Shown: positions 1 through 8,757, counted from the first letter of the stretch. The stretch: 64,000 nucleotides of DNA from Dehalococcoidia bacterium (GCA_021462855.1 JAJTXQ010000014.1:230042-294041), one strand, 5' to 3'. The notes: generated from the sequence alone by a model not told the origin. A program made the numbers and translations.

Positions 1-1558
1 GCGGCTCCCACGCGGCGAGCACGACCGGCAGCCCCATGATGAAGGCCGCCGCGATGATCGCCAGCGCCAGCCGCGTGATCATGCGGTTCGTGCGCTCCAG
101 CGCCTCGTGCAGGTCGCGGTGGCGCAGCGCCACCTCGAACTCGCCGCGGTCGAGCCGCGCGGCGATGCGCCGCACCTGCCCGGGCAGGGATGCGCCGAGC
201 TCGACCGTGTCGCCTGCGGCGCGGATCGCGCGGCGGCCCCACTTCCGCGGGTTGAGCATCGCCGACGCCGCGCGCTCCACGAACGGCTCGGCGACGGCCG
301 CGGCATTGAACGAGGGATCGAGGTGGCGCCACAGCCCCTCGCTCATGCCGACGGTCTTGAGCACGAGCGCAAGCTCGGCCGGCAGCTGCAGGCGGTGGCG
401 ATGCACGATCGCCATCACATCATTGATGTACTCGGTGAGACTGAACTGGTCGACCGGCAGCCCGTAGTAGCGGTCGAGGACGTGCTGCACGTCGCGGCGC
501 ACCGCCTCGCGCGCGCCGGGTGATCGCAGGATGCCGAGCTGCTCCATCTCGTCGGTGATGGCGGTGGCGTCCCGGGCGATCGTCGCGACGAAGAGCGCGA
601 GGAGCGCGTGGCGCAGCTCGTCATTCATCAGCCCCGTCATGCCGAAGTCGAGCATGCCGATGCGGCCGTCGGCCAGGACGAGGAAGTTCCCGGCGTGCGG
701 GTCAGCGTGGTAGAAACCCTCCTCGAACACCTGCTTCATCAGCACCTCGGCCATCGTGCGGGCGAGCGCGCGGCGATCCACGCCGGCGGCATCGAGCGCG
801 GCGACATCGGCGATGCTGATGCCGTCGATGCGGTCCATCACCAGCACTGCGGGCGTCGTCACATCCCAGAAGACGCGCGGGATGAGCACGCGCGGTTCCT
901 CGGCGAGGATCGTGCGCAGGCGGTCGGCATTGCGCCCCTCGCGCACATAGTCGAGCTCCGCGCGCAGGGTCCAGGAGAACTCGTCCACGAGCGCGACGAT
1001 GTCGTATGCGGGGTCGAGCAGCTCGGTCTTCGCGGCGCGCCGGGCCAGGTCGGCGAGGATCGCGAGGTCGAGCGTCACCTGCTCCAGCACTCCGGGCTTG
1101 CGCACCTTCACGGCGACGCGGGTGCCGTCGGGCAGCGTCGCGGCGTGCACCTGGCCGATCGACGCTCCCGCCAGCGGTGTCTCATCGAACGTGGCGAAGA
1201 CCTCGGAGCACGGCCGCCCGAGCTCCGCTTCGATGATGGCGACGACCGCCGGTGTCTCGACCGGCGGCACGCGGTCGCGCAGCTTCTCGAGCTCGGCGAT
1301 GTACTCCGGCGGGACCAAGTCGGGACGGGTGCTGAGGATCTGGCCGAGCTTGATCGCCGCGGCGCCGAGCTCCTCGAGGGCGAGGCGCAGGTGGACCGCC
1401 GGCGTCGCCGCGCCGGCCGGCGAAGGGTCGCCGCGCCGCAGCGGGTTGATGCGGTCGAGCCCGAGCCGCGCGGCGATCGCGCCCATCCCGTGGCGGGTGA
1501 GCGTCGTCGCGACCTCGCGGTAGCGGTGGCGGCGGTCAGACGCGGGCAGGCCGATCAC
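1..1558 (-). CDS. UbiB/ABC1 (AarF) family atypical kinase, C-terminus cut by window edge
   Basis: Atypical protein-kinase-like ATPase of the ABC1/UbiB/ADCK family. Members are tied to isoprenoid quinone or lipid metabolism and usually sit at the membrane. The reading frame is open from a GTG at 1556-1558 to base 1, so at least 519 residues are present and the C-terminus is missing. Visible family motifs are AIKLGQ (the KxGQ motif, near residue 70), VAVKVRKPG (ATP-binding lysine), HADPHAGN (catalytic loop) and DFGMTG (metal-binding). The last visible part is hydrophobic, as expected for the C-terminal membrane segments. GGAGG lies 8 bases before the GTG. It is downstream of the ThyX-like gene on the same strand with a 52-base gap, so co-transcription is possible. 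Substrate is unknown. Confidence 0.93.
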   Translation of the reverse strand, partial: MIGLPASDRRHRYREVATTLTRHGMGAIAARLGLDRINPLRRGDPSPAGAATPAVHLRLALEELGAAAIKLGQILSTRPDLVPPEYIAELEKLRDRVPPVETPAVVAIIEAELGRPCSEVFATFDETPLAGASIGQVHAATLPDGTRVAVKVRKPGVLEQVTLDLAILADLARRAAKTELLDPAYDIVALVDEFSWTLRAELDYVREGRNADRLRTILAEEPRVLIPRVFWDVTTPAVLVMDRIDGISIADVAALDAAGVDRRALARTMAEVLMKQVFEEGFYHADPHAGNFLVLADGRIGMLDFGMTGLMNDELRHALLALFVATIARDATAITDEMEQLGILRSPGAREAVRRDVQHVLDRYYGLPVDQFSLTEYINDVMAIVHRHRLQLPAELALVLKTVGMSEGLWRHLDPSFNAAAVAEPFVERAASAMLNPRKWGRRAIRAAGDTVELGASLPGQVRRIAARLDRGEFEVALRHRDLHEALERTNRMITRLALAIIAAAFIMGLPVVLAAWEP

Positions 1559-1610
1559 GGGCGGCGCCTCCGCTGCCAGTATGGTGCGCCGTCCGCGGGA
1601 AGGGGTAGGG

Positions 1611-3227
1611 CTACCCCGACAGCGCGCGGCGCCTGGTTTCCTGCGCGCGTTCGGCGGCGAGACGCTCGAGCCCTTCCTGCTCGCCGCCGACGAACGTCAT
1701 CGCCGCGGCGATGGCATGGTGGCCGGCCTCGTCGGCGATCAGGCGGTGCATCTCCCGGCCAACCCAGCGATAGGCGGCGTGACCCTGGGGCGTCGTGCGC
1801 AGCTCGATGAGGTGCATCGCCTCGCGCGCGTTCATGTGCATGTAGAAGCGGATGCGGTGGGCCATCGGCACGGCGTACGGCGCGATCTCGCGCAGGCCGC
1901 CGCCGGCGAGCGCGCGGTACAGCGATGCGCCGCGCTCCATGACCTCGTCCCAGCGCGCCGCGCCGCCGCAGGCGGCCACTTCCTCCGGCACGTCGTAGCC
2001 GAGCCCGGGCGAGAGCGGCTGCCAGTCGAGCGTGAGCATGCGATGACGCTGCAGGTCGCGGAACGCGCCGTAGTCGGCCACCACGTCGAACCGGTACGCC
2101 GTGCGCTCGAACGCGCGGCCGGGCTTGTGCCGCCGGTTCCCGCGCTCGCCGATGCACGCCCGCAGGATCTCCGCGCGGCGTTCCGGCGCAAGCATCCGGA
2201 CCATGCCGGTGATCGCGGCGTCGGGCGCGGCGACGTGCGGATAGAGCGCGGCGGCGATGACGTTGAGTTCGCCCTCCGGGTCGAACTCCGTGAGCGAGAC
2301 GCTCGGACCGGCGGCAGGCGCCGCGGCGGCCGGCAGCGGCAGCGCGGCGGCCTGCGCGGCGAGCGCGTCGCGCGTCCCGGCGAGGTAGCGCGACCACGCG
2401 GTCCCGCGCTCGGGCACATCGACGCGGCGCATGAAGATCGGGATCACCTTCCGCAGCTCGGCCAGGATGCGCTCGCCGGCGGCGCGCGCCTCGGCGAGCG
2501 GGTGCGACTGCAGCCGCAGCAGCAGCGCCTCGAACGCCTGCGCTGTGCCAAACAGCCCGACATTCGACGTCGTGGCCGCCGGCAGCAGCCCGCGCAGGAT
2601 GTCGCACGCCTTCGCGCGGATGCTCTGGCGGTACACCGCCTTCGTGTCGGCTTCGTCCTTCGGGAAGCGATCGCGCAGGTGCGCCTGCAGCGGCTCGAAC
2701 AGGTCGTTGTACGCCTCGAAGCAGCCGTCCATCGTCTCGACGAAGGGGCGCTCGTGGGCCGTGCCGTGCAGCTCTGAGGGGACGTGGTAGCGCCAGCGGC
2801 CGCCGGGGCGGTCGTTGTACGGCACGTAGCGCGTTGACTGCTCGAGATAGTTCATGAGCCGTCCCCACTCGAGCACCTTCGTGAGGATGTTCGACGCGCC
2901 CTCGACGGCGATGTGTGCGCCGACGAGTTGGGCGACGGAGTCGTCGCCGTACTCGATGAGCATGCGCTCGTACAGCTCCTCGGCGCGGCCGAGGCCGAGC
3001 GCGTCGCCGGCGTCCGCGGCAGCGGACGATGCGCCGTCGCCAGGCCGGTAGAACTCGTCGAGGAAGAGCCGCTTGATGGACTTCGGCGAGCGGGAGTAGC
3101 GCGCGAAGAGCGCACCCTTCACGACATCCGGCATGTTGATGAGCGCGAACACGGAGCCATCGACATCCGTGACATGGCGCGAAAGGACCGCGCGTTCCTC
3201 GGCGGTGAATGCGTCGCCCGATTGCAT
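1611..3227 (-). CDS. Tandem-domain ThyX-like (FAD-dependent thymidylate synthase family) protein
   Basis: A 538-residue protein, about twice the length of classical ThyX (220-250 residues), apparently with two ThyX-like halves. ThyX makes dTMP from dUMP using FAD and methylene-tetrahydrofolate. The signature RHRx7S is split here. In the N-half, at the equivalent place, residues 121-134 read WGRLMNYLEQSTRY: the spacing to Ser131 is kept but RHR is replaced by WGR. The C-half keeps an intact RHR at 394-396 (QRHRMLTLDWQ) but lacks the normal serine spacing. ATG at 3225-3227 was chosen because homology begins there; a longer in-frame extension runs antisense to the molybdoenzyme genes and is not credible. 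It is divergent from the molybdoenzyme operon. It may be a true thymidylate synthase with a composite site or a paralogue with another role. Confidence 0.8.
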   Translation of the reverse strand: MQSGDAFTAEERAVLSRHVTDVDGSVFALINMPDVVKGALFARYSRSPKSIKRLFLDEFYRPGDGASSAAADAGDALGLGRAEELYERMLIEYGDDSVAQLVGAHIAVEGASNILTKVLEWGRLMNYLEQSTRYVPYNDRPGGRWRYHVPSELHGTAHERPFVETMDGCFEAYNDLFEPLQAHLRDRFPKDEADTKAVYRQSIRAKACDILRGLLPAATTSNVGLFGTAQAFEALLLRLQSHPLAEARAAGERILAELRKVIPIFMRRVDVPERGTAWSRYLAGTRDALAAQAAALPLPAAAAPAAGPSVSLTEFDPEGELNVIAAALYPHVAAPDAAITGMVRMLAPERRAEILRACIGERGNRRHKPGRAFERTAYRFDVVADYGAFRDLQRHRMLTLDWQPLSPGLGYDVPEEVAACGGAARWDEVMERGASLYRALAGGGLREIAPYAVPMAHRIRFYMHMNAREAMHLIELRTTPQGHAAYRWVGREMHRLIADEAGHHAIAAAMTFVGGEQEGLERLAAERAQETRRRALSG

Positions 3228-3348
3228 CTGTGGCGCCTCCGTGCTCGTCCTGCCGCCGGCGGCTGGATCATAGCATCGCACGGGGCGCGAGAGGGGCGGC
3301 GGGGGGCGGGGAATCGCCGCATCGCACGCGGGCGGGCGGGCGCCGCAA

Positions 3349-3435
3349 CATCGTACGATGCCATTTGGCCCTATTCCCGGGCGGCGACCGCGGCACACGA
3401 TCGCGGTGATCGAGACCGGGCGTTGCCACGCCCGG
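3349..3435 (+). promoter_or_regulatory. Cluster of palindromes upstream of the molybdoenzyme operon
   Basis: The 231-base gap between the divergent ThyX-like and molybdoenzyme genes holds three inverted repeats. They are a perfect 12-base palindrome CATCGTACGATG (3349-3360), CGATC-N5-GATCG (3398-3412), and a hairpin CCGGGCG-ttgcca-CGCCCGG (3416-3435) ending 23 bases before the beta-subunit ATG. The first two look like protein-binding sites and the third could form in the mRNA leader. No clear -35/-10 pair was recognised. The regulatory role is inferred. Confidence 0.35.
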
Positions 3436-3458
3436 GTACGCCGGAGCAGCGAACAGGA

Positions 3459-4544
3459 ATGGCCATGGTGGCGAAACAGGCGCAGACCAACGGCGCGAAG
3501 CCCGCGAGCCGGCAAATCGCGATGGTGTTCGACCTGAACAAATGCATCGGCTGCCAGACCTGCTCGGTCGCGTGCAAGATGCTCTGGACGCGCGATGATG
3601 ACCGCAGCGACGGCACCGACTACCAGTGGTGGTGCAGCGTGAACACCATGCCCGGCCGCGGCTACCCACGCGACTGGGAGCAGATGGGCGGCGGCTATCG
3701 CAACGGCAAGTTGCAGCTCGGCAAGCTGCCCAAGCGCGATGACTTCGGCGGCGGCTGGGACTTCAATTACGAGGAGGTGTTCTACGGCGGCAAGGGCACC
3801 GACGCGCACCTTGCGCCGACCGGCAAGCCGCCGGCCTGGGGCCCCAACTGGGACGAGGATCAGGGCGCCGGCGAGTGGCCGAACAGCTACTTCTTCTACT
3901 TGCCGCGACTGTGCAACCACTGCACACACCCGGCGTGCGTCGAGGCGTGTCCCACCGGGGCGATGTACAAGCGGCCGGACGACGGCATCGTCCTGCGTGA
4001 CGAGGCGAAGTGCGAGGGGCGCCAGGCCTGCGCCCGCGCCTGCCCGTACAAGAAGATCTTCTTCAACCACGCGCGCAACATCAGCCAGCAATGCATCATG
4101 TGCTTCCCGCGGCTCGAGCAGGGCGTGGCGCCGGCGTGCGCGCGGCAGTGCCCCGGCCGGCTGGTGTTCGTCGGCTATCTCGACGACCCGAAGGGGCCGA
4201 TCCATCAGCTCGTGCACACGTGGCGCGTCGCCCTTCCGCTCCACCCGGAGTACGGCACCGGCCCGAACGTGTTCTACGTGCCACCGCTCGCGCCGCCGCC
4301 GCTCGACAAGACCGGCGCGCCCGACGAGAGCAAGTCGCGCATCCCGATCTCGTACCTCGAGAGCCTGTTCGGCAACGGCGTGTCCCAGGCCCTCGCGACG
4401 CTCAAGGCAGAGATGGCGAAGACGCGCGCCGGCAAGAAGTCGCAGCTCATGGACCTGCTGACGGTGTACCACTGGAACGACCTGTTTGGGCCGTTCACAC
4501 GCGACCCCTCGACCATCCAGCTCACCGAAGTGGGGAGGAAGTAG
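3459..4544 (+). CDS. Type II DMSO reductase family iron-sulfur (beta) subunit, NarH/EbdB-like
   Basis: Electron-transfer subunit of a NarGH/ethylbenzene dehydrogenase-type molybdoenzyme, 361 residues. It has the four-cluster ferredoxin layout of this family. The N-terminal group is CIGCQTCSVAC (Cys29, 32, 35, 39). The three later groups are CNHCTHPACVEAC, CEGRQACARAC and CIMC with ACARQC. That is 15 cysteines, matching three [4Fe-4S] and one [3Fe-4S] cluster. The position that is Trp in E. coli NarH (CRGW) is Arg here. No signal peptide is visible. Two in-frame ATGs, at 3459 and 3465, are possible; the first is used, and its ribosome site is weak. The stop is 2 bases before the alpha-subunit ATG, so the two are one transcript. 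No heme gamma subunit and no TorD-like chaperone follow. Confidence 0.92.
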   Translation: MAMVAKQAQTNGAKPASRQIAMVFDLNKCIGCQTCSVACKMLWTRDDDRSDGTDYQWWCSVNTMPGRGYPRDWEQMGGGYRNGKLQLGKLPKRDDFGGGWDFNYEEVFYGGKGTDAHLAPTGKPPAWGPNWDEDQGAGEWPNSYFFYLPRLCNHCTHPACVEACPTGAMYKRPDDGIVLRDEAKCEGRQACARACPYKKIFFNHARNISQQCIMCFPRLEQGVAPACARQCPGRLVFVGYLDDPKGPIHQLVHTWRVALPLHPEYGTGPNVFYVPPLAPPPLDKTGAPDESKSRIPISYLESLFGNGVSQALATLKAEMAKTRAGKKSQLMDLLTVYHWNDLFGPFTRDPSTIQLTEVGRK

Positions 4545-4546
4545 CG

Positions 4547-7417
4547 ATGGCGGCGAAGACGACCACGCGACCCGCGGCGAAGAGCGCGCGGCCGCGCACA
4601 CCCAGGAGCGCCGAGGCGTACCGCAAGAAGTGGACGTGGGACAGCGTCGCGTGGGCGACCCACTGCGTCGACTGCTACCCCGGCAGCTGCATGTATCACA
4701 TCTATCTCAAGGACGGAAAAGTCGCGTTCGAGGAAGTCGCGGGCAGCGCGAAGAAGCTCTGGGCCGATGTCCCCGACAAGAACCCGATGGGCTGCCAGAA
4801 GGGCGCCGCGTGGAGCCGAATGCTGTACGGCCAGGAACGCGTGGCGTACCCACTGCGGCGCGTCGGTGAGCGCGGCGCAGGCACGTGGGAGCGCGTGTCG
4901 TGGGACGACGCACTCAGCGACATCGCGGACAAGATGCTCGACGCGATCCAGGAGTCTGGCCCGGAGACGATCATCCACGAGATGACGCCCGCCGAAGGCG
5001 GCACAATGGCGATCTGGCCGACGCAGCGTCTGCTCATCAACCTGCTCGGCGGCGTCGCCACCGATGTGAATGCGGTGATCAACGACTTCCAGCCGGGTCA
5101 CTACATCACCTGGGGCAAGTTCAACCCGGCGACCGGCGCCGGCGGAGAGATGCGCACGAGGCTCCGGCTCATCTGGCACTGCAACCCGGTGTATACGCAG
5201 ATCCCGAACTACCACGCCGTCGCCGAGGCCCGCTACCAGGGATGCGAGGTCGTCCACCTCGCGCCCGACGCGGGTCCGTCGAGCATCCACGCCGACTATT
5301 ACTACTCCGTGCGGCCGGGCACCGACGCCGCGCTCGCGCTCGCCATGTGCCGCACAATCATCGAGGAGAAGCTGCTCAACGAGCGCTTCGTGCGCGAGCA
5401 GACGGACCTGCCGCTGCTCGTGCGGGTGGACAGCGGCCGCTTCCTGCGCCAGTCCGATGTCGAAGCGGGGGGCTCCGACGAGCGGTTCTACGCGTGGGAT
5501 ACCGCGAAGAAGGCGCTCGCGCTCGCTCCGGCGAAGACGCTGCGATGGGGCAAGGTCACTCCCGCGCTCGACAGCCGGACCCGCAACGTGCGCCTCGCCG
5601 ACGGGTCGCGCGTGGCGGTCGTACCGGCGTTCGGCGTGTTGCGGACCATGCTGAACCGCGACTACACGCCGGAGCAGGCGTCGGCGATCTGCGGCGTGAA
5701 CGCGCGCGTGATCGAATCGCTTGCGCGCAAGGTGGCGACCCGGCCGACGGCGATCTACATGGGCATGAATCTGTGCAAGTACTATCACGGCGACCTGATG
5801 CAGCGGGCGATGCTGCTGCTGCTTGCGCTGAGCGGCAACTGGGGGCGCCTCGGCGCGGGGATCACGAGCTGGTCGCCGGGCAGCGGCCTCGAGGGGCAGG
5901 GGCTGTTCGGACAGAAGCAGCGCACGGGTCTCGCGGAGACGCGGCGCGTGCTGGAGGTGCGCGACCAGCTGCAGGCGATGGCCGATGCGGCGGCGGCCGG
6001 CGCCGACTCGAAGGAGATCGCGTCCATCGATGCGATGGTGAACGCGACGCGGCTCGGCCTCACGGGCATGATCCCGCCGGCGTTCTTCTGGTACTACCAC
6101 TGCGGCTATCGCGACCGCTGGAACAACAAGCAGTGGAACGATCCCGCGATGAAGCGGACGTTCGACGAGTATGTGAACGAGGCGGTCGACGCAGGCTGGT
6201 GGCAGGGCGTGCTCAAGCCGGCGCCGGACAGGCCGCCCCGCGTGCTGTTCGAGGTCGGCGGGAACATGCTGAGGCGTCAGCGCGGCGGGCGCAGCCACCT
6301 GCTCGAGCACCTCTGGCCCAAGCTCGACCTCGTTGTCAGCATCGACTGGCGCATGACAACGACGGGCCGATTCTCGGATTACGTGCTGCCCGCGGCGCAG
6401 CACTATGAGAAGCCGAACTTCCACACCGCCAGCGCGGCGCTCCTCGAGTTGAAGTTCTCGGACGGCGCGGCGAAGCCCGAAGGCGAGTCGCTGAGCGAAT
6501 GGGACATCTTCCGCAAGCTCGCGGGGAAGATCGAAGAACGCGCGAAGGCGCGCGGCTTCGCCGAGTACACCGACAGCGTCGGCCGCGTCCACCGGCTGGA
6601 GGACCTGTACGAGCGGATGACGCTCGGCGTCGAAGGCGTAGACGACCTCGTCGACGAGTGGGTGAAGGACACGGCGGCGGCCGGGATGCTCAAGAAGGGC
6701 CAGAGCTTGAAGACCATGCGAGAGCGTGGCAAGGCCGAGTTTACGCGCGTCGGCGAGAGCGTGTACACGCTCAACCAGGCGACCGACGCCGAGCCCGGGA
6801 AGCCGTACACGTCGTTGCAGCGCCACACGACGAAGGGCCAGCCGTACCCCACGCTCACGCGACGGGCGCAGTTCTACATCGACCACCCGTGGTTCCTCGA
6901 AGCGGGCGAGCAGTTGCCGGTGCACAAGGACAACCCGAAGATGGGCGGCGACTACCCCTTCGTCATGACGTCGGGGCACAACCGGTGGAGCGTGCACTCG
7001 ATGAACATCACGAACCGCATGCTGCTCCAGACGCACCGCGGACGCCCGCACCTCGTGATGAACACGAAGGACGCGCGCCGCCGCAAGATCGACGACGGCG
7101 AGGAAGTGCGCGTCTTCAACGACGTCGGCGAGTTCCTGGTGCCTGTGAAGCTCTCCGGCTCGGTCATGCCGGGGCAGGTCATCTGCTACAACGGCTGGGA
7201 CCCGTACCAGTTCCGCGACTGGCGTGGCCCGATGGACGTCGAGCCGGGCATGGTGAAGTGGTTGCACTTCGCCGGCGGCTACGGACACCTGCGCTACTGG
7301 CCGATCCAGTGGCAGCCGACGCCGGTGGACCGCGCGGGGCGCGTGGGCGTCGCGAAGGTCATGTCCGGCGCCAACGGTTCGGGCGGGCGGGGAAGGAGCC
7401 GAGCCGCGGAGCGCTGA
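4547..7417 (+). CDS. Type II DMSO reductase family molybdopterin catalytic (alpha) subunit
   Basis: A 956-residue catalytic subunit expected to bind Mo-bis-MGD. The N-terminal [4Fe-4S] motif is H39-x3-C43-x4-C48-x34-C83, with an extra Cys40. E. coli NarG has H-x3-C-x3-C-x34-C, so this is a type II relative with one inserted residue. Asp180 in AVINDFQPGHY sits where type II enzymes have the Asp ligand of molybdenum. The C-terminal MGD-binding domain is clear (TSGHNRWSVHSMNI, GQVICYNGWDPYQ). There is no twin-arginine signal or hydrophobic leader, so a cytoplasmic enzyme is likely, unlike EbdA or SerA. Relatives reduce nitrate, selenate or chlorate, or hydroxylate hydrocarbons and sterols without O2. 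The substrate here cannot be read from sequence. A clear paralogue lies at 13008-15803. Confidence 0.93.
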   Translation: MAAKTTTRPAAKSARPRTPRSAEAYRKKWTWDSVAWATHCVDCYPGSCMYHIYLKDGKVAFEEVAGSAKKLWADVPDKNPMGCQKGAAWSRMLYGQERVAYPLRRVGERGAGTWERVSWDDALSDIADKMLDAIQESGPETIIHEMTPAEGGTMAIWPTQRLLINLLGGVATDVNAVINDFQPGHYITWGKFNPATGAGGEMRTRLRLIWHCNPVYTQIPNYHAVAEARYQGCEVVHLAPDAGPSSIHADYYYSVRPGTDAALALAMCRTIIEEKLLNERFVREQTDLPLLVRVDSGRFLRQSDVEAGGSDERFYAWDTAKKALALAPAKTLRWGKVTPALDSRTRNVRLADGSRVAVVPAFGVLRTMLNRDYTPEQASAICGVNARVIESLARKVATRPTAIYMGMNLCKYYHGDLMQRAMLLLLALSGNWGRLGAGITSWSPGSGLEGQGLFGQKQRTGLAETRRVLEVRDQLQAMADAAAAGADSKEIASIDAMVNATRLGLTGMIPPAFFWYYHCGYRDRWNNKQWNDPAMKRTFDEYVNEAVDAGWWQGVLKPAPDRPPRVLFEVGGNMLRRQRGGRSHLLEHLWPKLDLVVSIDWRMTTTGRFSDYVLPAAQHYEKPNFHTASAALLELKFSDGAAKPEGESLSEWDIFRKLAGKIEERAKARGFAEYTDSVGRVHRLEDLYERMTLGVEGVDDLVDEWVKDTAAAGMLKKGQSLKTMRERGKAEFTRVGESVYTLNQATDAEPGKPYTSLQRHTTKGQPYPTLTRRAQFYIDHPWFLEAGEQLPVHKDNPKMGGDYPFVMTSGHNRWSVHSMNITNRMLLQTHRGRPHLVMNTKDARRRKIDDGEEVRVFNDVGEFLVPVKLSGSVMPGQVICYNGWDPYQFRDWRGPMDVEPGMVKWLHFAGGYGHLRYWPIQWQPTPVDRAGRVGVAKVMSGANGSGGRGRSRAAER

Positions 7418-7429
7418 TGCGAGCGGGGT

Positions 7430-8494
7430 TCAGCGCCCTGGCGAAGGTCGCGGCAGCCGTTCGCCAAGCGGCGGCAGCGGCGATGGGGACGCGTGCGGCT
7501 CGACCTGATACCAGTAGGCCGTGCTCGAGTAGTCGTTCGACAGGTCGTTGGCGTGTCCGTGCTCGATCGTCACCCGGATCGACTCGCGGAAGTGGATCGG
7601 ATCCTCGATGTGGAAGCGGTACATCGAGTTCTTGCCGGACCACGGCCAGAGGTCGCTGCCGGAGTACACCGTCAGGCCGTGGTACGGCGCCGAGAACGCC
7701 CGCGCCGGACAGAACGCCGTGCCGAAGTAGTCCTCGGTGCCGGTGCCGCGCAGCCTGAGCTCGCCATCGATCCAGATCATATCGTCGCCTTCGCCGTACC
7801 AGTCGTTCCACTGCCGCTCGAACACGTCGATGTTCAGGTTGCAGCCGACGTAGTGCCCGCGCCCGCGCGCTTCGAGGATCACGTAGTTGCCGGCGCCGTC
7901 GAGGTTCGGGCGCCGCCACGCGTCGGTTCGCTCGGCGGCGGTGTGCGACTCGCCCTTCTTGCCCCAGCCGTCGGTCGGGTGCTCGCGCCGCCACTGGGCG
8001 TGGAACCGCGCGACGCCGTCCTCGGGCGCGGCGTACGTCTCGTAATCGACGTAAAAGTAGAGCACGAGCGAACGCTCGCCCTGGTTCTCGACCTCGATGC
8101 GTGCGCCGGTCGCGAACGGCATGGGGAAGAAGCAATTGAAGCCACGCCCGTCGCGCGGGCTCATCGAAAGCGGCAGCGACGCGAACTCCGCCATCATCCC
8201 GTGGCCGACGCCGAAGAAGTCCCCGAGCGGCGCCTCGACGCAGGGCGTCGTCGCGCCATCCCAGTACATGCGCAGGACGACGCGCCGGAGATACGCCGGT
8301 TCTCGTGATGACGTCGTCATCCAGATGTGGCGCACGCAGCCGGCGCCGCCGATCTCGGCCAGTGTGCGCTGCTCACCGCCGCGGATGCGCCAGAAGTCCG
8401 CGTTGCCGCCAGTCTCGTCCCACGATGACGCACGGCCGTTCGTCGCATCGCGCAGCCGCGCGAGGTTCGTGAGCCCGCCGAGAATGGGTTCCAT
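7430..8494 (-). CDS. Glycoside hydrolase family 172 (DUF2961) protein
   Basis: A 354-residue protein of the DUF2961/GH172 family. Characterised members act on furanosides: difructose dianhydride/alpha-fructofuranosidase activity in bifidobacteria and exo-D-arabinofuranosidase activity on mycobacterial arabinan. The family start is visible (GLTNLARLRD, ASSWDETGGNADFWRI, GAGCVRHIWMT), and later LRGTGTEDYFG and YRFHIEDPIHFRES, which carry conserved acidic residues that are candidates for catalysis. No signal peptide is seen, so it may act on imported sugar. The ATG at 8492-8494 fits the family N-terminus; an in-frame upstream extension has no family features. It converges on the molybdoenzyme operon with a 12-base gap. 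A sugar importer lies about 11 kb away, but a functional link is only a guess. Confidence 0.88.
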   Translation of the reverse strand: MEPILGGLTNLARLRDATNGRASSWDETGGNADFWRIRGGEQRTLAEIGGAGCVRHIWMTTSSREPAYLRRVVLRMYWDGATTPCVEAPLGDFFGVGHGMMAEFASLPLSMSPRDGRGFNCFFPMPFATGARIEVENQGERSLVLYFYVDYETYAAPEDGVARFHAQWRREHPTDGWGKKGESHTAAERTDAWRRPNLDGAGNYVILEARGRGHYVGCNLNIDVFERQWNDWYGEGDDMIWIDGELRLRGTGTEDYFGTAFCPARAFSAPYHGLTVYSGSDLWPWSGKNSMYRFHIEDPIHFRESIRVTIEHGHANDLSNDYSSTAYWYQVEPHASPSPLPPLGERLPRPSPGR

Positions 8495-8757
8495 CGCGCA
8501 TGAGTGTGCGTGAGAAGGGTCGCGCGGGCAAGGGCCGCGCGACGCCGGCGACCCGGCATCTCGCCCGGAGGGCGATTTGGGGCGCCGGCGCTCCTGCTCT
8601 GGCGGCGGATCGAAGGTGCTCCTCCATTTTTCGCTGTCAAGTTGGCCCTCTCCGTGAAACCAGAACGCCGCTCGTCCGTTTGATCGTGGAGCGGACATCC
8701 CAACTCGGGCTCCGCGGTACCTGATCTGTTGTTAGCTGCAACGCCAAGGAATGCAGC

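Noticed and set aside
3360-3370. GCCATTTGGCC found both here and at 35159-35169
   Set aside because: An 11-base near-palindrome can recur by chance in GC-rich DNA; only two copies and no shared distance to a start.
3228-4601. Long minus-strand extension of the ThyX-like gene up to 4601
   Set aside because: It lies antisense to the clearly real iron-sulfur subunit, has low-complexity composition and no family similarity; the ThyX homology starts at 3227.
4274-7288. 1004-codon minus-strand frame opposite the molybdoenzyme alpha subunit
   Set aside because: A shadow of the GC-rich third-position bias; no recognisable domain, while the plus strand has full family motifs.
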